From assembly GCF_904846185.1 (NCBI RefSeq), contig NZ_CAJGZQ010000002.1:124001-188000 (forward strand): 64,000 nt of DNA, in the 5' to 3' direction. This DNA is from Psychrobacter immobilis (GTDB lineage Bacteria; Pseudomonadota; Gammaproteobacteria; Pseudomonadales; Moraxellaceae). Below the pieces are notes generated by a model, which was not told the DNA's origin, made no database searches, and saw only the letters and a list, made by a program, of their open reading frames with translations. A program made the position numbers and the translations under genes. The stretch's first letter is position 1. Each line of letters starts with the position of its first letter. This document shows, one piece after another, positions 10,206-18,996 of the stretch.

Positions 10206-12131
10206 ATGCGTCAATCTTCTGCTCTTGATATCTTAAAAACGGGTCAAAATGTCTTTTTGACTGGCTCAGCAGGTTCAGGTAAGACTTATACGCTCAATCA
10301 ATATATCGACTACCTGCGTGCGCGCCGTGTGCCTGTCGCCGTCACTGCGAGTACCGGTATTGCTGCCACACACATGAATGGCACAACGATTCATAGCTGG
10401 TCCGGCATCGGTATCAAAGATGAGTTAAGCGACCGCGACTTGACTACGTTATCACGCAAGCAGTTTTTGGCAGACCGACTAAAAGACACCGCGGTATTGG
10501 TCATTGATGAGATATCGATGTTGCATGCTAAGCAGCTCAATTTGGTTAGCCAAGTACTCAAGCATATCCGCAAAAATGACAAAGCCTTTGGTGGTATTCA
10601 GGTCGTCGTTGCGGGCGACTTTTTTCAGTTGCCACCGATTGGTAGTAAAGGCGAGACCAACCGTGAAAAATTTGCCTTTATGTCGGAAGCGTGGCTTGAT
10701 GCTAAGTTCCATATTTGCTATCTGTCTGAGCAACACAGGCAGGTTAGTGAAGCGGCAAATGGCGGGCTTGATTTGGACGATATTCTCAACCAAATTCGTC
10801 GTCAGGAAGTCACTTTTGAATCGATTGCCGCGCTGGAGGCGACTTTTGACCAAAATGTCGATATCAAACGTACCCGTCTTTATACCCACAATCTCAACGT
10901 TAATAGCATCAATGATAAAGAGCTTGCCGCGTTAGAGGGCGAGATGATGCGCTTTACCGCAACGTCTACGGGCGACAGTAAATTGGTTGAGACGCTTAAA
11001 AAAACGGTACGTACCCAAGATGATTTGGTACTAAAAGTCGGTGCCAAGGTAATGTTTATCAAAAACAATACTGAACTTGGCGTGTCCAACGGTACGATGG
11101 GTGAATTGATTGGTTTTGCCGCTGTTAAAATCGATGATAGCAAAGACAGCAGTGATGATTTAATCGAAGATGGTGATGAAAATACTGAAAGTGAGACGAA
11201 TAAGACTGTAAAAGGCAAAGGTAAAAAAGCCATAAAAGAGAAACCCAAAGCCAAAAAGCCAACGACGCAAAAAATGCCCGTGGTTCGGCTCAATTCAGGG
11301 CGTGAAGTTGTCGCTGAGCCTGAAGAATGGATTATCGAAGATGAGACAGGAGATGTGCTGGCAAGCTATGAGCAAGTACCGCTTTGTCTAGCATGGGCGA
11401 TTACCATTCATAAGTCACAAGGCATGACCCTCGATGCCGCAGAGATTGACTTATCGCGCACCTTTGAGCTGGGGCAAGGATATGTGGCATTGTCACGATT
11501 AAAATCGCTGGCAGGTCTGCAGTTGCTGGGTATGAACGACATGAGTTTGCAGCTTGATCCGCTAGCACGCGGCGCGGACAAACGGTTTTTGGTGCTGTCA
11601 GAAGAAGCCGATGCCAATTATGCGATGCTTGATGAAGAGAGCATGACGCAGGCACATGAAAAATTTATTTTAAAATCGGGCGGTACGCTGAGTAAATCAG
11701 TGATTGATGCTTATGCCACTTTGCAAAAAAAGCGCCGTGAGCAACAACAAGCGCAAATAGACAAAAAACAGAAACTGGGCAATCAAGTTTCTGATAAGTC
11801 GGACAGTACCTTGCTTGCGACCAGAGTGTTGCTAGAAGAGAGCTTGACGATTGCAGAAATCTCGCAAGCCCGTCAGCTTTCACAATCAACGATTATGCGT
11901 CATATTGCTGAACTAAAATCTCAAGATCCAAGCTTGGCTTGTGATCATTTGCGGCCAGAGGATGAGGTGATGACGGCGGTTGGCAATGCCTACGTCGCGA
12001 TTAAAGTCGCCAATAATCCAAATGATTTCAATGATGATGGCAGTATTAAATTGCGTCCAATATTCGATCATCTTAAGCAAAGTATTGATTACAATGCCAT
12101 TCGTTTGGCACTGATTTTTATAACGCCTTAA
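10206..12131 (+). CDS. PIF1-like helicase with C-terminal helix-turn-helix
   Basis: This is a superfamily 1 DNA helicase of 641 residues. Motifs in order: Walker A GSAGSGKT (20-27), Walker B VIDEIS (about 99-104), GDFFQLPP and SEQHRQ. The C-terminal motif region ITIHKSQGMTLDAAEIDLS...GYVALSR follows and is diagnostic of PIF1/RecD-like enzymes. A charged, Lys-rich low-complexity insert (about 312-360) interrupts the second RecA-like domain. The C-terminus carries a helix-turn-helix like that of RecQ-type helicases (TIAEISQARQLSQSTIMRHI, about 550-570). It probably resolves DNA structures during replication or repair. No strong ribosome-binding site precedes the ATG, and the gene appears monocistronic. 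Confidence 0.85.
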   Translation: MRQSSALDILKTGQNVFLTGSAGSGKTYTLNQYIDYLRARRVPVAVTASTGIAATHMNGTTIHSWSGIGIKDELSDRDLTTLSRKQFLADRLKDTAVLVIDEISMLHAKQLNLVSQVLKHIRKNDKAFGGIQVVVAGDFFQLPPIGSKGETNREKFAFMSEAWLDAKFHICYLSEQHRQVSEAANGGLDLDDILNQIRRQEVTFESIAALEATFDQNVDIKRTRLYTHNLNVNSINDKELAALEGEMMRFTATSTGDSKLVETLKKTVRTQDDLVLKVGAKVMFIKNNTELGVSNGTMGELIGFAAVKIDDSKDSSDDLIEDGDENTESETNKTVKGKGKKAIKEKPKAKKPTTQKMPVVRLNSGREVVAEPEEWIIEDETGDVLASYEQVPLCLAWAITIHKSQGMTLDAAEIDLSRTFELGQGYVALSRLKSLAGLQLLGMNDMSLQLDPLARGADKRFLVLSEEADANYAMLDEESMTQAHEKFILKSGGTLSKSVIDAYATLQKKRREQQQAQIDKKQKLGNQVSDKSDSTLLATRVLLEESLTIAEISQARQLSQSTIMRHIAELKSQDPSLACDHLRPEDEVMTAVGNAYVAIKVANNPNDFNDDGSIKLRPIFDHLKQSIDYNAIRLALIFITP

Positions 12132-12307
12132 TGCCCAATGGTGTCTTGATACTGATTATGACAATTCAGGGTTAAAGCATTCACCAAAGCCATTTAGCTT
12201 TTATATAACAATCCTTAGAGCCGATTAACAACTTGTTGGTTTTATTTCATTGTAGCGCTGACTTTGTAGTGCTCAATTTTTTTATCCCTTTATAGCGATA
12301 TCTTTTT

Positions 12308-13498
12308 ATGCCTGATTTTTCGAGCGCCACTTATCAATTAACGTCTGACCCAGTAGCAGCAGCGGCGTTTCAGGCATCTAGTGAGCACACACAGCCACTG
12401 AGGGTTGCTATCAATGGTTTTGGACGTATAGGGCGCAACGTTTTGCGGGCATTGTTAGAGCGCTTCGAGGTATTAGGCCGTGCGATCCATGTCGTGGCAA
12501 TCAATGATTTAGCCCCAGCGGATATTTTGCTGCATTTATTAAAGTTTGACAGCACGCATGGTCGCCTAAGTCGCCTTGGGGTCAGTGCTGATATTGTGAC
12601 GAGTAGCAACGATGAAGCGAGCGATGACGGTAACAATAATAGCGCCACACAGCTTTGTCTGACAAAAAACAATTATACCTACTGTATCAATTTATTCTCA
12701 GAATCTAACCCTGTGCAGTTGCCTTGGCAGACGCTGGATGTCGATGTGGTGCTAGAGTGTACTGGACATTTTCGCTCTTATGAGCAAGCACAACTGCACA
12801 TAGAGGCTGGCGCGCAGCAGGTGATTATCGGTGCTGCACCATTCGATGATGTCGATGCTTGTATCGTTATGGGCGTTAATACTGATGAGCTAACACGTGA
12901 GCTGCCGATTATATCGAGCGTTTCTTGTACCACGCAGGCCTTAGTTCCCTTGATTGCGACGCTTGATACCGCATTTGGGGTAAAGTCAGCGATGATGACG
13001 GAGATTCATGCTGTCACCGCTGATCAGACAGTGCTCGATCAAGCGCACCGTGACCCAAGACGCGCACGAGCGTCTGGTTATAACATCATCCCGACCACGT
13101 CTAGCAGTATCGCAGCGACAGAGCGTGTGCTGCCGTCGATGATAGGCAAGATAAATGGGCATTCCATACGAGTGCCTACCATTGATGTCGCAGCGATTGA
13201 TGTGACCTTTGTTTTTGATACGCCCGATGTGTCTGTCGAGGCAGTCCGCGAGGCACTCAAATCTGCCAGTCAGGCACATTTGCGTGACATCATGGCTTAT
13301 ACGGATGAGCCACTGGTATCCAGTGATTTTATCCATCAGACCGAGTCTTTGATCATTGATGGTCAGCAGCTCATGCAAGTGGGTAGCCAGTACAAGGTTT
13401 TTGCATGGTATGACAACGAATGGGGTTACGCCAATAGACTACTAGATATGTGTCTACATCTGGCTTCTCATAAAAAAGCTATCGTCAATTCTCTATAA
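12308..13498 (+). CDS. Glyceraldehyde-3-phosphate / erythrose-4-phosphate dehydrogenase family protein
   Basis: This NAD-dependent phosphorylating dehydrogenase has 396 residues, about 60 more than usual. The NAD-binding GFGRIGRNVLRALLE segment begins near residue 38, the catalytic Cys is 207 (SCTTQ) and the likely His is 234. The extra length is a 30-residue Ala-rich N-terminus and an Asp/Asn-rich insert around 101-115. The active-site context SCTTQALVPL differs from the usual SCTTNCLAPL. The downstream DQTVLDQAHRDPRRAR segment resembles E. coli Epd more than GapA. It could be Epd (pyridoxal phosphate synthesis) or a gluconeogenic GAPDH; I cannot decide. No clear ribosome-binding site is visible. 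Confidence 0.75.
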   Translation: MPDFSSATYQLTSDPVAAAAFQASSEHTQPLRVAINGFGRIGRNVLRALLERFEVLGRAIHVVAINDLAPADILLHLLKFDSTHGRLSRLGVSADIVTSSNDEASDDGNNNSATQLCLTKNNYTYCINLFSESNPVQLPWQTLDVDVVLECTGHFRSYEQAQLHIEAGAQQVIIGAAPFDDVDACIVMGVNTDELTRELPIISSVSCTTQALVPLIATLDTAFGVKSAMMTEIHAVTADQTVLDQAHRDPRRARASGYNIIPTTSSSIAATERVLPSMIGKINGHSIRVPTIDVAAIDVTFVFDTPDVSVEAVREALKSASQAHLRDIMAYTDEPLVSSDFIHQTESLIIDGQQLMQVGSQYKVFAWYDNEWGYANRLLDMCLHLASHKKAIVNSL

Positions 13499-13621
13499 AA
13501 AAGTGACCGCGCTAACCTCGCTGCAAGTATCATATATACCTCTGCATGCAGTTGCCTTGACTCTTTTTTAAACTGAATCAACGATAGCATCAAAATAATT
13601 TAAATTCGTTCAATTAATTGC

Positions 13622-13649
13622 TTGCATTCTTATGTTATATCGCTATAAT
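13622..13649 (+). promoter_or_regulatory. Sigma-70 promoter of first tRNA-Ser copy
   Basis: A TTGCAT -35 (13622-13627) and a perfect TATAAT -10 (13644-13649) with a 16-base spacer lie just upstream of the tRNA at 13661. The same arrangement is repeated before the second copy. Confidence 0.7.
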
Positions 13650-13660
13650 AACGCACAAAT

Positions 13661-13751
13661 GGAGACGTGGCAGAGTGGTTGAATGCACCGGTCTTGAAAA
13701 CCGACAAGGGTTTGTAGCCCTTCGAGAGTTCGAATCTCTCCGTCTCCTCCA
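13661..13751 (+). tRNA. tRNA-Ser (anticodon UGA), copy 1
   Basis: The 91-base gene includes an encoded CCA. The acceptor stem GGAGACG/CGTCTCC, the anticodon loop CTTGAAA with anticodon TGA, a long variable arm (AAGGG/CCCTT) and the T arm (GAGAG-TTCGAAT-CTCTC) are all visible. The long variable arm and TGA anticodon identify a serine tRNA reading UCN codons. The base before CCA is T, and the outermost anticodon-stem pair is C-A. Both features are shared with copy 2. Confidence 0.97.
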
Positions 13752-13757
13752 AATTCG

Positions 13758-13794
13758 AAAGCCGCAATCATTATTAATGATTGCGGCTTTTTTT
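13758..13794 (+). terminator. Rho-independent terminator after tRNA-Ser copy 1
   Basis: The arms AAAGCCGCAATCATT and AATGATTGCGGCTTT form a strong stem followed by T residues. It separates the two tRNA units, so each has its own promoter and terminator. Confidence 0.85.
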
Positions 13795-13795
13795 G

Positions 13796-13823
13796 TTGCA
13801 TTTTTATTTTATATCGTTATAAT
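13796..13823 (+). promoter_or_regulatory. Sigma-70 promoter of second tRNA-Ser copy
   Basis: TTGCAT (13796-13801) and TATAAT (13818-13823) with 16-base spacing repeat the promoter of copy 1 almost exactly. The duplicated unit therefore includes the promoter. Confidence 0.7.
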
Positions 13824-13834
13824 AATGCACAAAT

Positions 13835-13925
13835 GGAGACGTGGCAGAGTGGTTGAATGCACCGGTCTTGAAAACCGACAAGGGTTTGTAGCCCTTCGAG
13901 AGTTCGAATCTCTCCGTCTCCTCCA
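13835..13925 (+). tRNA. tRNA-Ser (anticodon UGA), copy 2
   Basis: This copy is identical to the tRNA at 13661-13751 over all 91 bases, including the encoded CCA and the T preceding it. The flanking promoter and the AATTCGAAA after the gene are also repeated, which indicates tandem duplication of a unit of about 174 bases. The terminator hairpins of the two copies differ in sequence. Confidence 0.97.
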
Positions 13926-13931
13926 AATTCG

Positions 13932-13968
13932 AAAAAAGCCCTAATCAATGATGATTGGGGCTTTTTTT
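13932..13968 (+). terminator. Rho-independent terminator after tRNA-Ser copy 2
   Basis: The stem AGCCCTAATCA / TGATTGGGGCT has one G-T pair and is followed by seven T residues. Confidence 0.85.
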
Positions 13969-14016
13969 ATGCTGGATATTTATCCTATAATTTTATAAAT
14001 ACTCTGCAGATCTTTT

Positions 14017-14751
14017 TTATTTCATTAGCGACTCATCAAACTTAATTTCCTGCCCATTCTCCAATATCAATGTGCCTTTACTGATCATGATGGTCAAGTC
14101 TTTGGTGTTTTTAATGGCACGCATAACGTTGATGTCTTCAATACTGCTCTCGATAATGATCTTGCCAGACTGCTCTGGTTTAATAGGCGGGTCAAACTGT
14201 GTTAGTGGTACGTTAAAGCTTTTGCCCTGCGCCAAGTTAGCATCTTGCATGGTCAGTGTGCCCTTAAAGCTTTGAATGGCGAACTTGCCGTGATTAGAGA
14301 GCATAAACTGCAGTTTTACTTGATTTAAGCTGTCACTATCGCTGGTTTTGACTGGTAGTAGAGCGACAGGGTAGTTCTGCGCATTGGCACTATAAGCTGG
14401 CTGACTGCTGACGATGGGGCTTTTTTTACCTGTTGGATTGTTTGGATGTAGTCGTTCGTATTCACGCTGTTGCACAAGGGCTTGCTTGATAGTGGTACGC
14501 GGCATCGCCCCCGACTCATAGGCACCGCTGAGTTTCATTCGCAACATGTAGCGGCTGAGTAATTGCTGCTCAGATTGAGGTAACTGCTCAAAAGTGGTGC
14601 CGAGTTTTTTCTGCCACTGATCTGAGTTGGTCGGTATGGTTTTTTTGGTTGGATCCGCGGTTGGCTGTGAGCAACCAGAAACGATTGGTAGTATCGCTAA
14701 GGCAATCGTCAATAACAAAGCTTTATTCAAGCGTTGATGTAAACTCGCCAT
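14017..14751 (-). CDS. Putative lipoprotein, unknown function
   Basis: I do not recognise this 244-residue protein. It has a Lys-rich N-terminus, a hydrophobic segment and a lipobox VSGC (Cys about 27), so it is probably a lipoprotein. A Pro/Thr-rich linker follows. The C-terminal half (about 125-240) looks like a compact beta-rich domain with alternating hydrophobics, for example FAIQSFKGTLTMQDANLAQG. AAGGAGG sits at ideal spacing before the ATG at 14751, so the start is secure. It is monocistronic between tRNA genes and a ribbon-helix-helix-like gene. Confidence 0.7.
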   Translation of the reverse strand: MASLHQRLNKALLLTIALAILPIVSGCSQPTADPTKKTIPTNSDQWQKKLGTTFEQLPQSEQQLLSRYMLRMKLSGAYESGAMPRTTIKQALVQQREYERLHPNNPTGKKSPIVSSQPAYSANAQNYPVALLPVKTSDSDSLNQVKLQFMLSNHGKFAIQSFKGTLTMQDANLAQGKSFNVPLTQFDPPIKPEQSGKIIIESSIEDINVMRAIKNTKDLTIMISKGTLILENGQEIKFDESLMK

Positions 14752-14903
14752 CGTACACCTCCTTAAAAATCTTTATGGATAATAAAGAATGACAACAAAA
14801 TAATGAGCGTTTTCTTAATATACCTCGTTTGATGAGAGGTTGTGTTTAATTATCGCTAAATGCTGTATCGCAAGTAAAATAGGCATATTTTTGTTACGCC
14901 CAC

Positions 14904-14945
14904 AAAAAAAGACTGAGTGCTGTTAAGCAAACTCAGTCTTTTTTT
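14904..14945 (-). terminator. Rho-independent terminator downstream of the RHH-like gene
   Basis: The arms AAAAAGACTGAGT and ACTCAGTCTTTTT form a 13-base stem. It serves the minus-strand gene ending at 14982, and its symmetry would allow function in either direction. Confidence 0.8.
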
Positions 14946-14981
14946 ATTAACAGCAGTAACACCTAACGACTGTTTGAATGG

Positions 14982-15323
14982 TTAGTCATGAGTCTGGTCA
15001 TTTTCTTGCAGCTCAGATAGTGAGTGAGTAATATTATTATTGTGGGTCACAACAATGGCCTCATCAATAATACGCTGGCTGACTCCGCGTTTACGCAGGC
15101 TTTCGATGAACACCTCGTCATGGGCTAGGGTGTAGTCTTGATGATCGCGGTCAAGCCCTTGGCGAATATATAAACGAATAAGCCCTTGGATGCGTTTAAA
15201 CCCCAACTCTTTTGAAGTGGCTTCTAATAGCGAAATCATCTCTTCAGACAAACGAATACTGATCGGGCGCATGATTTTTTGCGGATGATCAGAAAACTTA
15301 TTTTTCACACGTACAGGTATCAT
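14982..15323 (-). CDS. Ribbon-helix-helix-like small protein
   Basis: The protein has 113 residues. Residues 19-57 (RPISIRLSEEMISLLEATSK then FKRIQGLIRLYIRQGLD) have the pattern of a ribbon-helix-helix DNA-binding domain. A basic beta strand is followed by two amphipathic helices, as in CopG/Arc-type regulators and antitoxins. The C-terminus is acidic and unassigned. Translation could also begin at Met 18, directly before the domain. No toxin gene is adjacent, so a toxin-antitoxin role is not supported. Confidence 0.55.
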   Translation of the reverse strand: MIPVRVKNKFSDHPQKIMRPISIRLSEEMISLLEATSKELGFKRIQGLIRLYIRQGLDRDHQDYTLAHDEVFIESLRKRGVSQRIIDEAIVVTHNNNITHSLSELQENDQTHD

Positions 15324-15444
15324 AATAAACCATTATTTTTAGTGAGTAAGAGTGAAGCACTCAGACAAAAATTAACCCAATCAAAACTATCCTTACCATA
15401 CAACAAAAACGCCTAAAAGAACACCGTAGCCATGCCAATCGTAC

Positions 15445-15618
15445 TAGGACGTGTCCTCAATTCAATCGATTAACCTCTAAATGGGCTAAAAATGGCTAAA
15501 TTTTGCCAAACATCGTCAAATAGCTTATTAATATCTCGATATTATTTGTGCTACTGTCCTTGTTTGACGGCAATTTATCTCATTTTTGTCACCATTTTTA
15601 AAATGAGGACACGCCCTA
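15445..15618. mobile_element. MITE-like element with terminal inverted repeats
   Basis: A 174-base segment starts with TAGGACGTGTCCTCA (15445-15459) and ends with TGAGGACACGCCCTA (15604-15618). These are inverted repeats differing at one position. It encodes no protein. Related ends recur at several other intergenic places in this window. The outer TA may be a target duplication. The parent insertion sequence is not in the window and I do not assign its family. Confidence 0.65.
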
Positions 15619-15657
15619 AGATTGCGACTATCTTCTTAATTGAAAACGTCAACCATA

Positions 15658-15690
15658 AAAAAACCTTCATCAAATAATGATGAAGGTTTT
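15658..15690 (-). terminator. Rho-independent terminator of tRNA-Asn
   Basis: The arms AAACCTTCATCA and TGATGAAGGTTT enclose an AATAA loop and are flanked by A/T runs. It is immediately downstream of the minus-strand tRNA. Confidence 0.8.
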
Positions 15691-15697
15691 TAGTATA

Positions 15698-15773
15698 TGG
15701 CTCTCCAACCTGGGCTCGAACCAGGGACACACGGATTAACAGTCCGTTGCTCTACCAACTGAGCTATTGGAGA
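15698..15773 (-). tRNA. tRNA-Asn (anticodon GUU)
   Basis: This 76-base gene includes an encoded CCA. On the minus strand the acceptor stem is TCTCCAA/TTGGAGA with a G before CCA. The anticodon GTT lies in the TGTTAAT loop region and the T loop is TTCGAGC. All arms of a class I tRNA can be drawn. Confidence 0.97.
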
Positions 15774-16271
15774 ATAAGTTGGTATAACGATAAGTTAGAT
15801 AAGCGCTATTGCTTGTCTTGTTTGCGTTATGTGGGGCGTATTTTAGCCAAGTTGTTATAGGCTGTCAACCTTATTATGCCATTAATTATAAATATTGTTG
15901 TTAACTGTCAAAAATAACCAGTAATCCCTTATAAAGCGGGCTGTTTTGGCAAATTTTGACCGCTAAAATATTATTTGTTGAATAGGGCGTGTCTTCAATT
16001 CAATCGATAAATCTCTAAATGGGCTAAAGAATGAGCTAAAAGTGGTCAAAACCCTTATTTATGTAAGTTGAATATAAAATCTAGCGCTAATTTGATTAGA
16101 CAAGTCGGCTATCTTTTTGAATAGTAAAACAATCTGTATCTCCCTCGAAACAAAAAAGTCATAAACAGCTCTTCACATTGCTAGAATATTTCTATAGAAT
16201 ACCGACCGTATGGTTTCTTTAATGTATATACATTATTAATATGTGATCAATCTGAGACAGGTAACCTAATT
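15774..16271. other. Intergenic region with a truncated repeat copy
   Basis: These 498 bases between tRNA-Asn and the SMR gene contain no supported gene. The main content is a partial copy of the MITE-like repeat at 15983-16048. The rest is AT-rich and should include promoters for the leftward tRNA and the rightward SMR-TetR operon. Confidence 0.6.
15983..16048. repeat. Truncated copy of the MITE-like element (one end)
   Basis: The segment starts TAGGGCGTGTCTTCA and then continues collinear with the left end of the element at 15445: TTCAATCGAT, then CTCTAAATGGGCTAAA. Similarity extends about 66 bases and no matching right end follows. Confidence 0.65.
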
Positions 16272-16616
16272 ATGAGTCCCACCACTATTGCCTACGGTTA
16301 TCTAGCCATCGCCATTATTTGCGAAGTGGTTGGCACGACCTTTTTAGTCAAGTCAGAGCAGTTTACGCGTTTGGTGCCGACCCTGATTATGGGTGTGCTT
16401 TATGCCATCTCGTTTTACTTATTAACACAAACCATCAAAACCATACCGCTTGGTATTGCTTATGCACTATGGGGCGGGTTGGGGATTGTGCTGACATCGC
16501 TCGTTGGCTTGATTTTTTTTAAGCAAAGTCTTGATACAGCAGCTGTGGTTAGTATCGCTATGATTGTGGGCGGTGTCGTGGTGATGAACTTATTCTCTAA
16601 TTCTGTGGTGCACTGA
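16272..16616 (+). CDS. SMR-family multidrug efflux protein (EmrE/Qac type)
   Basis: This 114-residue protein has four membrane segments, the standard size for small multidrug resistance proteins. The essential membrane-embedded glutamate is Glu 18 in the first helix (AIAIICEVVGTT). The second helix has the IPLGIAYALWGGLGIVLT pattern of the EmrE/QacE subgroup. It acts as a dimer exchanging protons for cationic compounds, possibly quaternary ammonium or betaine-like molecules given the choline genes nearby. The TetR gene starts one base after its stop, so the two form an operon. Confidence 0.9.
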   Translation: MSPTTIAYGYLAIAIICEVVGTTFLVKSEQFTRLVPTLIMGVLYAISFYLLTQTIKTIPLGIAYALWGGLGIVLTSLVGLIFFKQSLDTAAVVSIAMIVGGVVVMNLFSNSVVH

Positions 16617-16617
16617 T

Positions 16618-17190
16618 ATGGAAATGGAAAACGCTTACAAACGTAAAAAACAGCCCGAAGTTGTCCGTCGTGCGCTACTAGATCAGGCAGCGCGAATCAC
16701 ATTAGAGCAGGGCTTATCAAAAGTGACCTTTCAGGCGGTCGCGGATGCCGTCGGGGTAACCAAGGGTGGCGTGATGCATCATTTCACCACTAAAAATGCA
16801 CTCATTCTTGAAGTGTTTCATGATGCGATGGCAAAATTTGAGGCAGAAGTCAATCAAGCCATGGCAGAAGACCCTGTGCGTTATGGTTCTTTTACTCGTG
16901 CCTATATCAATGCCACGATTAGCTTAGGCGAAAAAGGGCAGGAAGAGCTCGATAGTCAAGCAACCTTATATGCATTGATGCTAGGCGATAGCGAGTTACG
17001 TGAGTTGTGGGCCAAGTGGGCAAATGCACAATTAAAGAAACATCAAGCAACCGACAATACCGAAACATTATGTATGGTGCGTCTGGTGGCTGATGGTATT
17101 TGGCTCTCTGATTTTTCGGGGATTAGTATCTCAGATAAAACCTCTATTCATAAGCGTTTGATAAAAATGACGCAACCTGAGAATGAATAA
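16618..17190 (+). CDS. TetR-family transcriptional regulator
   Basis: This 190-residue protein has an N-terminal helix-turn-helix (about residues 30-60, including VTFQAVADAVGVTKGGVMHH) and a ligand-binding C-terminal domain. It starts one base after the SMR stop and most likely represses that pump in response to a substrate. It does not resemble BetI in its DNA-binding region, although it lies before betB, so control of choline genes cannot be assumed. A second in-frame ATG two codons in is also possible as the start. Confidence 0.85.
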   Translation: MEMENAYKRKKQPEVVRRALLDQAARITLEQGLSKVTFQAVADAVGVTKGGVMHHFTTKNALILEVFHDAMAKFEAEVNQAMAEDPVRYGSFTRAYINATISLGEKGQEELDSQATLYALMLGDSELRELWAKWANAQLKKHQATDNTETLCMVRLVADGIWLSDFSGISISDKTSIHKRLIKMTQPENE

Positions 17191-17364
17191 AACACTGTTC
17201 TTAAATGATTGATCAAATAAGCTTTTTTATTAAAAAAGCATTGAAAGACAGGCTTGTAGCAATAGGCTATATAAATTTATTTTAAACATTTAACCCATAA
17301 CGACATTATTCGGTATTAACTTTTTTATAGAGCTTTTGCCAGTTGTCTAAAGGAGAAAGAACTC

Positions 17365-18879
17365 ATGACAGATTCCAAAACAGACCTAAACAACTTAACA
17401 GACATCATTGATTTACAGAAGGTTCAAACCGCTTATATTAATGGCTGTTATTTGGCTGTCGATGACTCATTAACCACCTTTGAAGACATCAATCCAGCCA
17501 CGGGTGAAGTGTTAACTACCGTTCAGCAAACGACCAGTGAACAGATTAATGAAGCGGTAAAAGCGGCACAAGAAGGTCAAAAAGTTTGGGCGGCGATGAC
17601 CGCGGTTGAGCGCAGTCGTATTTTGCTAAAGGCGGTTGCACTATTACGTGAGCGCAACGATGTACTCGCGTTACTTGAAACCAAAGACACGGGCAAAGCA
17701 CTCTCTGAAACCAAATATGTCGATATCGTGACTGGTGCTGATGTCGTTGAGTATTATGCAGGGCTTGCGTCGATGATAGAAGGTCGTCAGATTCCATTGC
17801 GTGATACTAGCTTTGTCTATACTCGCCGCGAGCCACTTGGTGTTGTCGCAGGTATCGGCGCGTGGAACTATCCTATTCAAATCGCGATGTGGAAAGCAGC
17901 ACCAGCATTAGCCGCTGGGAATGCGATGATTTTTAAACCTTCTGAAGTCACGCCATTGACTGCATTAAAGTTAGCGGAAATATTGACAGAAGCAGGCTTA
18001 CCAGATGGCGTGTTCAACGTCGTGCAAGGGGATTATAAAGTCGGCGAAGCGTTAACTCAGCATCCTGATATCGCTAAAGTCTCATTTACGGGCGGCGTAC
18101 CCACTGGTAAAAAAGTGATGGCAAGTGCCGCATCTTCGTCGCTCAAAGACGTAACCTTGGAGCTTGGCGGTAAGTCGCCCTTGATTGTATTTGATGATGC
18201 GGACATCGATACCGCCGCTGATATTGCGATGATGGCGAATTTCTATAGCAGTGGTCAAGTCTGTACCAATGGCACGCGCGTGTTTATCCCTAAAGCCTTA
18301 CAAGCCAAGTTTGAAGAAGCCATATTATTGCGTGTCGAGCGTATTAAGCTTGGCGATCCGATGGACGAAAATATTAATATGGGTCCATTGGTCAGCTTCC
18401 CGCATATGGAAAGAGTACTTGGCTATATCGAGCAAGGTAAAGCGAGTGGTGCACGACTGCTAACAGGCGGCGACCGTGTTACGACTGAAGGGCTTGCAAA
18501 TGGCGCCTTTGTCGCACCAACTGTATTTACCGATTGTAGCGACGAAATGACTATCGTGCGCGAAGAAATCTTTGGTCCAGTGATGTCAATATTGACTTAT
18601 GAGACTGAAGAAGAAGTGATTCGCCGTGCCAATGATACCGAGTATGGTTTGGCAGCTGGGGTCGTGACTGCTGACTTGACCCGAGCGCATCGAGTCATCG
18701 CTCAAATTGAAGCGGGTATTTGCTGGTTAAATACGTGGGGCGAGTCGGCTGCACAAATGCCAGTGGGCGGTTATAAGCACTCAGGTATCGGCCGCGAAAA
18801 CGGCATTGAAGCCCTTGAGCATTATATGCAGACCAAGTCTATCCAAGTAGAGCTTGGTAAGTTTGAATCGGTATTTTAA
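17365..18879 (+). CDS. betB: Betaine aldehyde dehydrogenase BetB
   Basis: This enzyme of 504 residues oxidises betaine aldehyde to glycine betaine with NAD(P). Visible motifs are WNYP (167-170), the general base Glu 266 (LELGGKSP) and the catalytic Cys 300 (GQVCTNG). AAAGGAGA lies upstream of the ATG. Followed by betA and betT, it completes the choline-to-betaine pathway for osmoprotection. Length and sequence are typical of BetB, apart from a slightly longer N-terminus of about 18 residues. Confidence 0.93.
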   Translation: MTDSKTDLNNLTDIIDLQKVQTAYINGCYLAVDDSLTTFEDINPATGEVLTTVQQTTSEQINEAVKAAQEGQKVWAAMTAVERSRILLKAVALLRERNDVLALLETKDTGKALSETKYVDIVTGADVVEYYAGLASMIEGRQIPLRDTSFVYTRREPLGVVAGIGAWNYPIQIAMWKAAPALAAGNAMIFKPSEVTPLTALKLAEILTEAGLPDGVFNVVQGDYKVGEALTQHPDIAKVSFTGGVPTGKKVMASAASSSLKDVTLELGGKSPLIVFDDADIDTAADIAMMANFYSSGQVCTNGTRVFIPKALQAKFEEAILLRVERIKLGDPMDENINMGPLVSFPHMERVLGYIEQGKASGARLLTGGDRVTTEGLANGAFVAPTVFTDCSDEMTIVREEIFGPVMSILTYETEEEVIRRANDTEYGLAAGVVTADLTRAHRVIAQIEAGICWLNTWGESAAQMPVGGYKHSGIGRENGIEALEHYMQTKSIQVELGKFESVF

Positions 18880-18996
18880 TCACTTTTGCTGTGAAATTTT
18901 TAAAACGGTAAGGCTGAATTATTAGGACTAATTTGTCCTTTTGGCACCGCCTTACTGATATGAAATGATGGATTTTTTAATATTATGGAGCGTTTT

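Noticed and set aside
13618..13944. Open reading frame of 108 codons with an internal repeat
   Set aside because: It is the translation of the two tRNA-Ser genes and flanks; the repeat simply reflects the duplicated tRNA unit.
15492..15677. Possible small gene of 61 codons
   Set aside because: It lies inside the MITE-like element and runs into the tRNA-Asn terminator, with no coding features.
16618..17190. Assigning the TetR gene as betI
   Set aside because: The DNA-binding region does not resemble BetI and the gene is in operon with an SMR pump.
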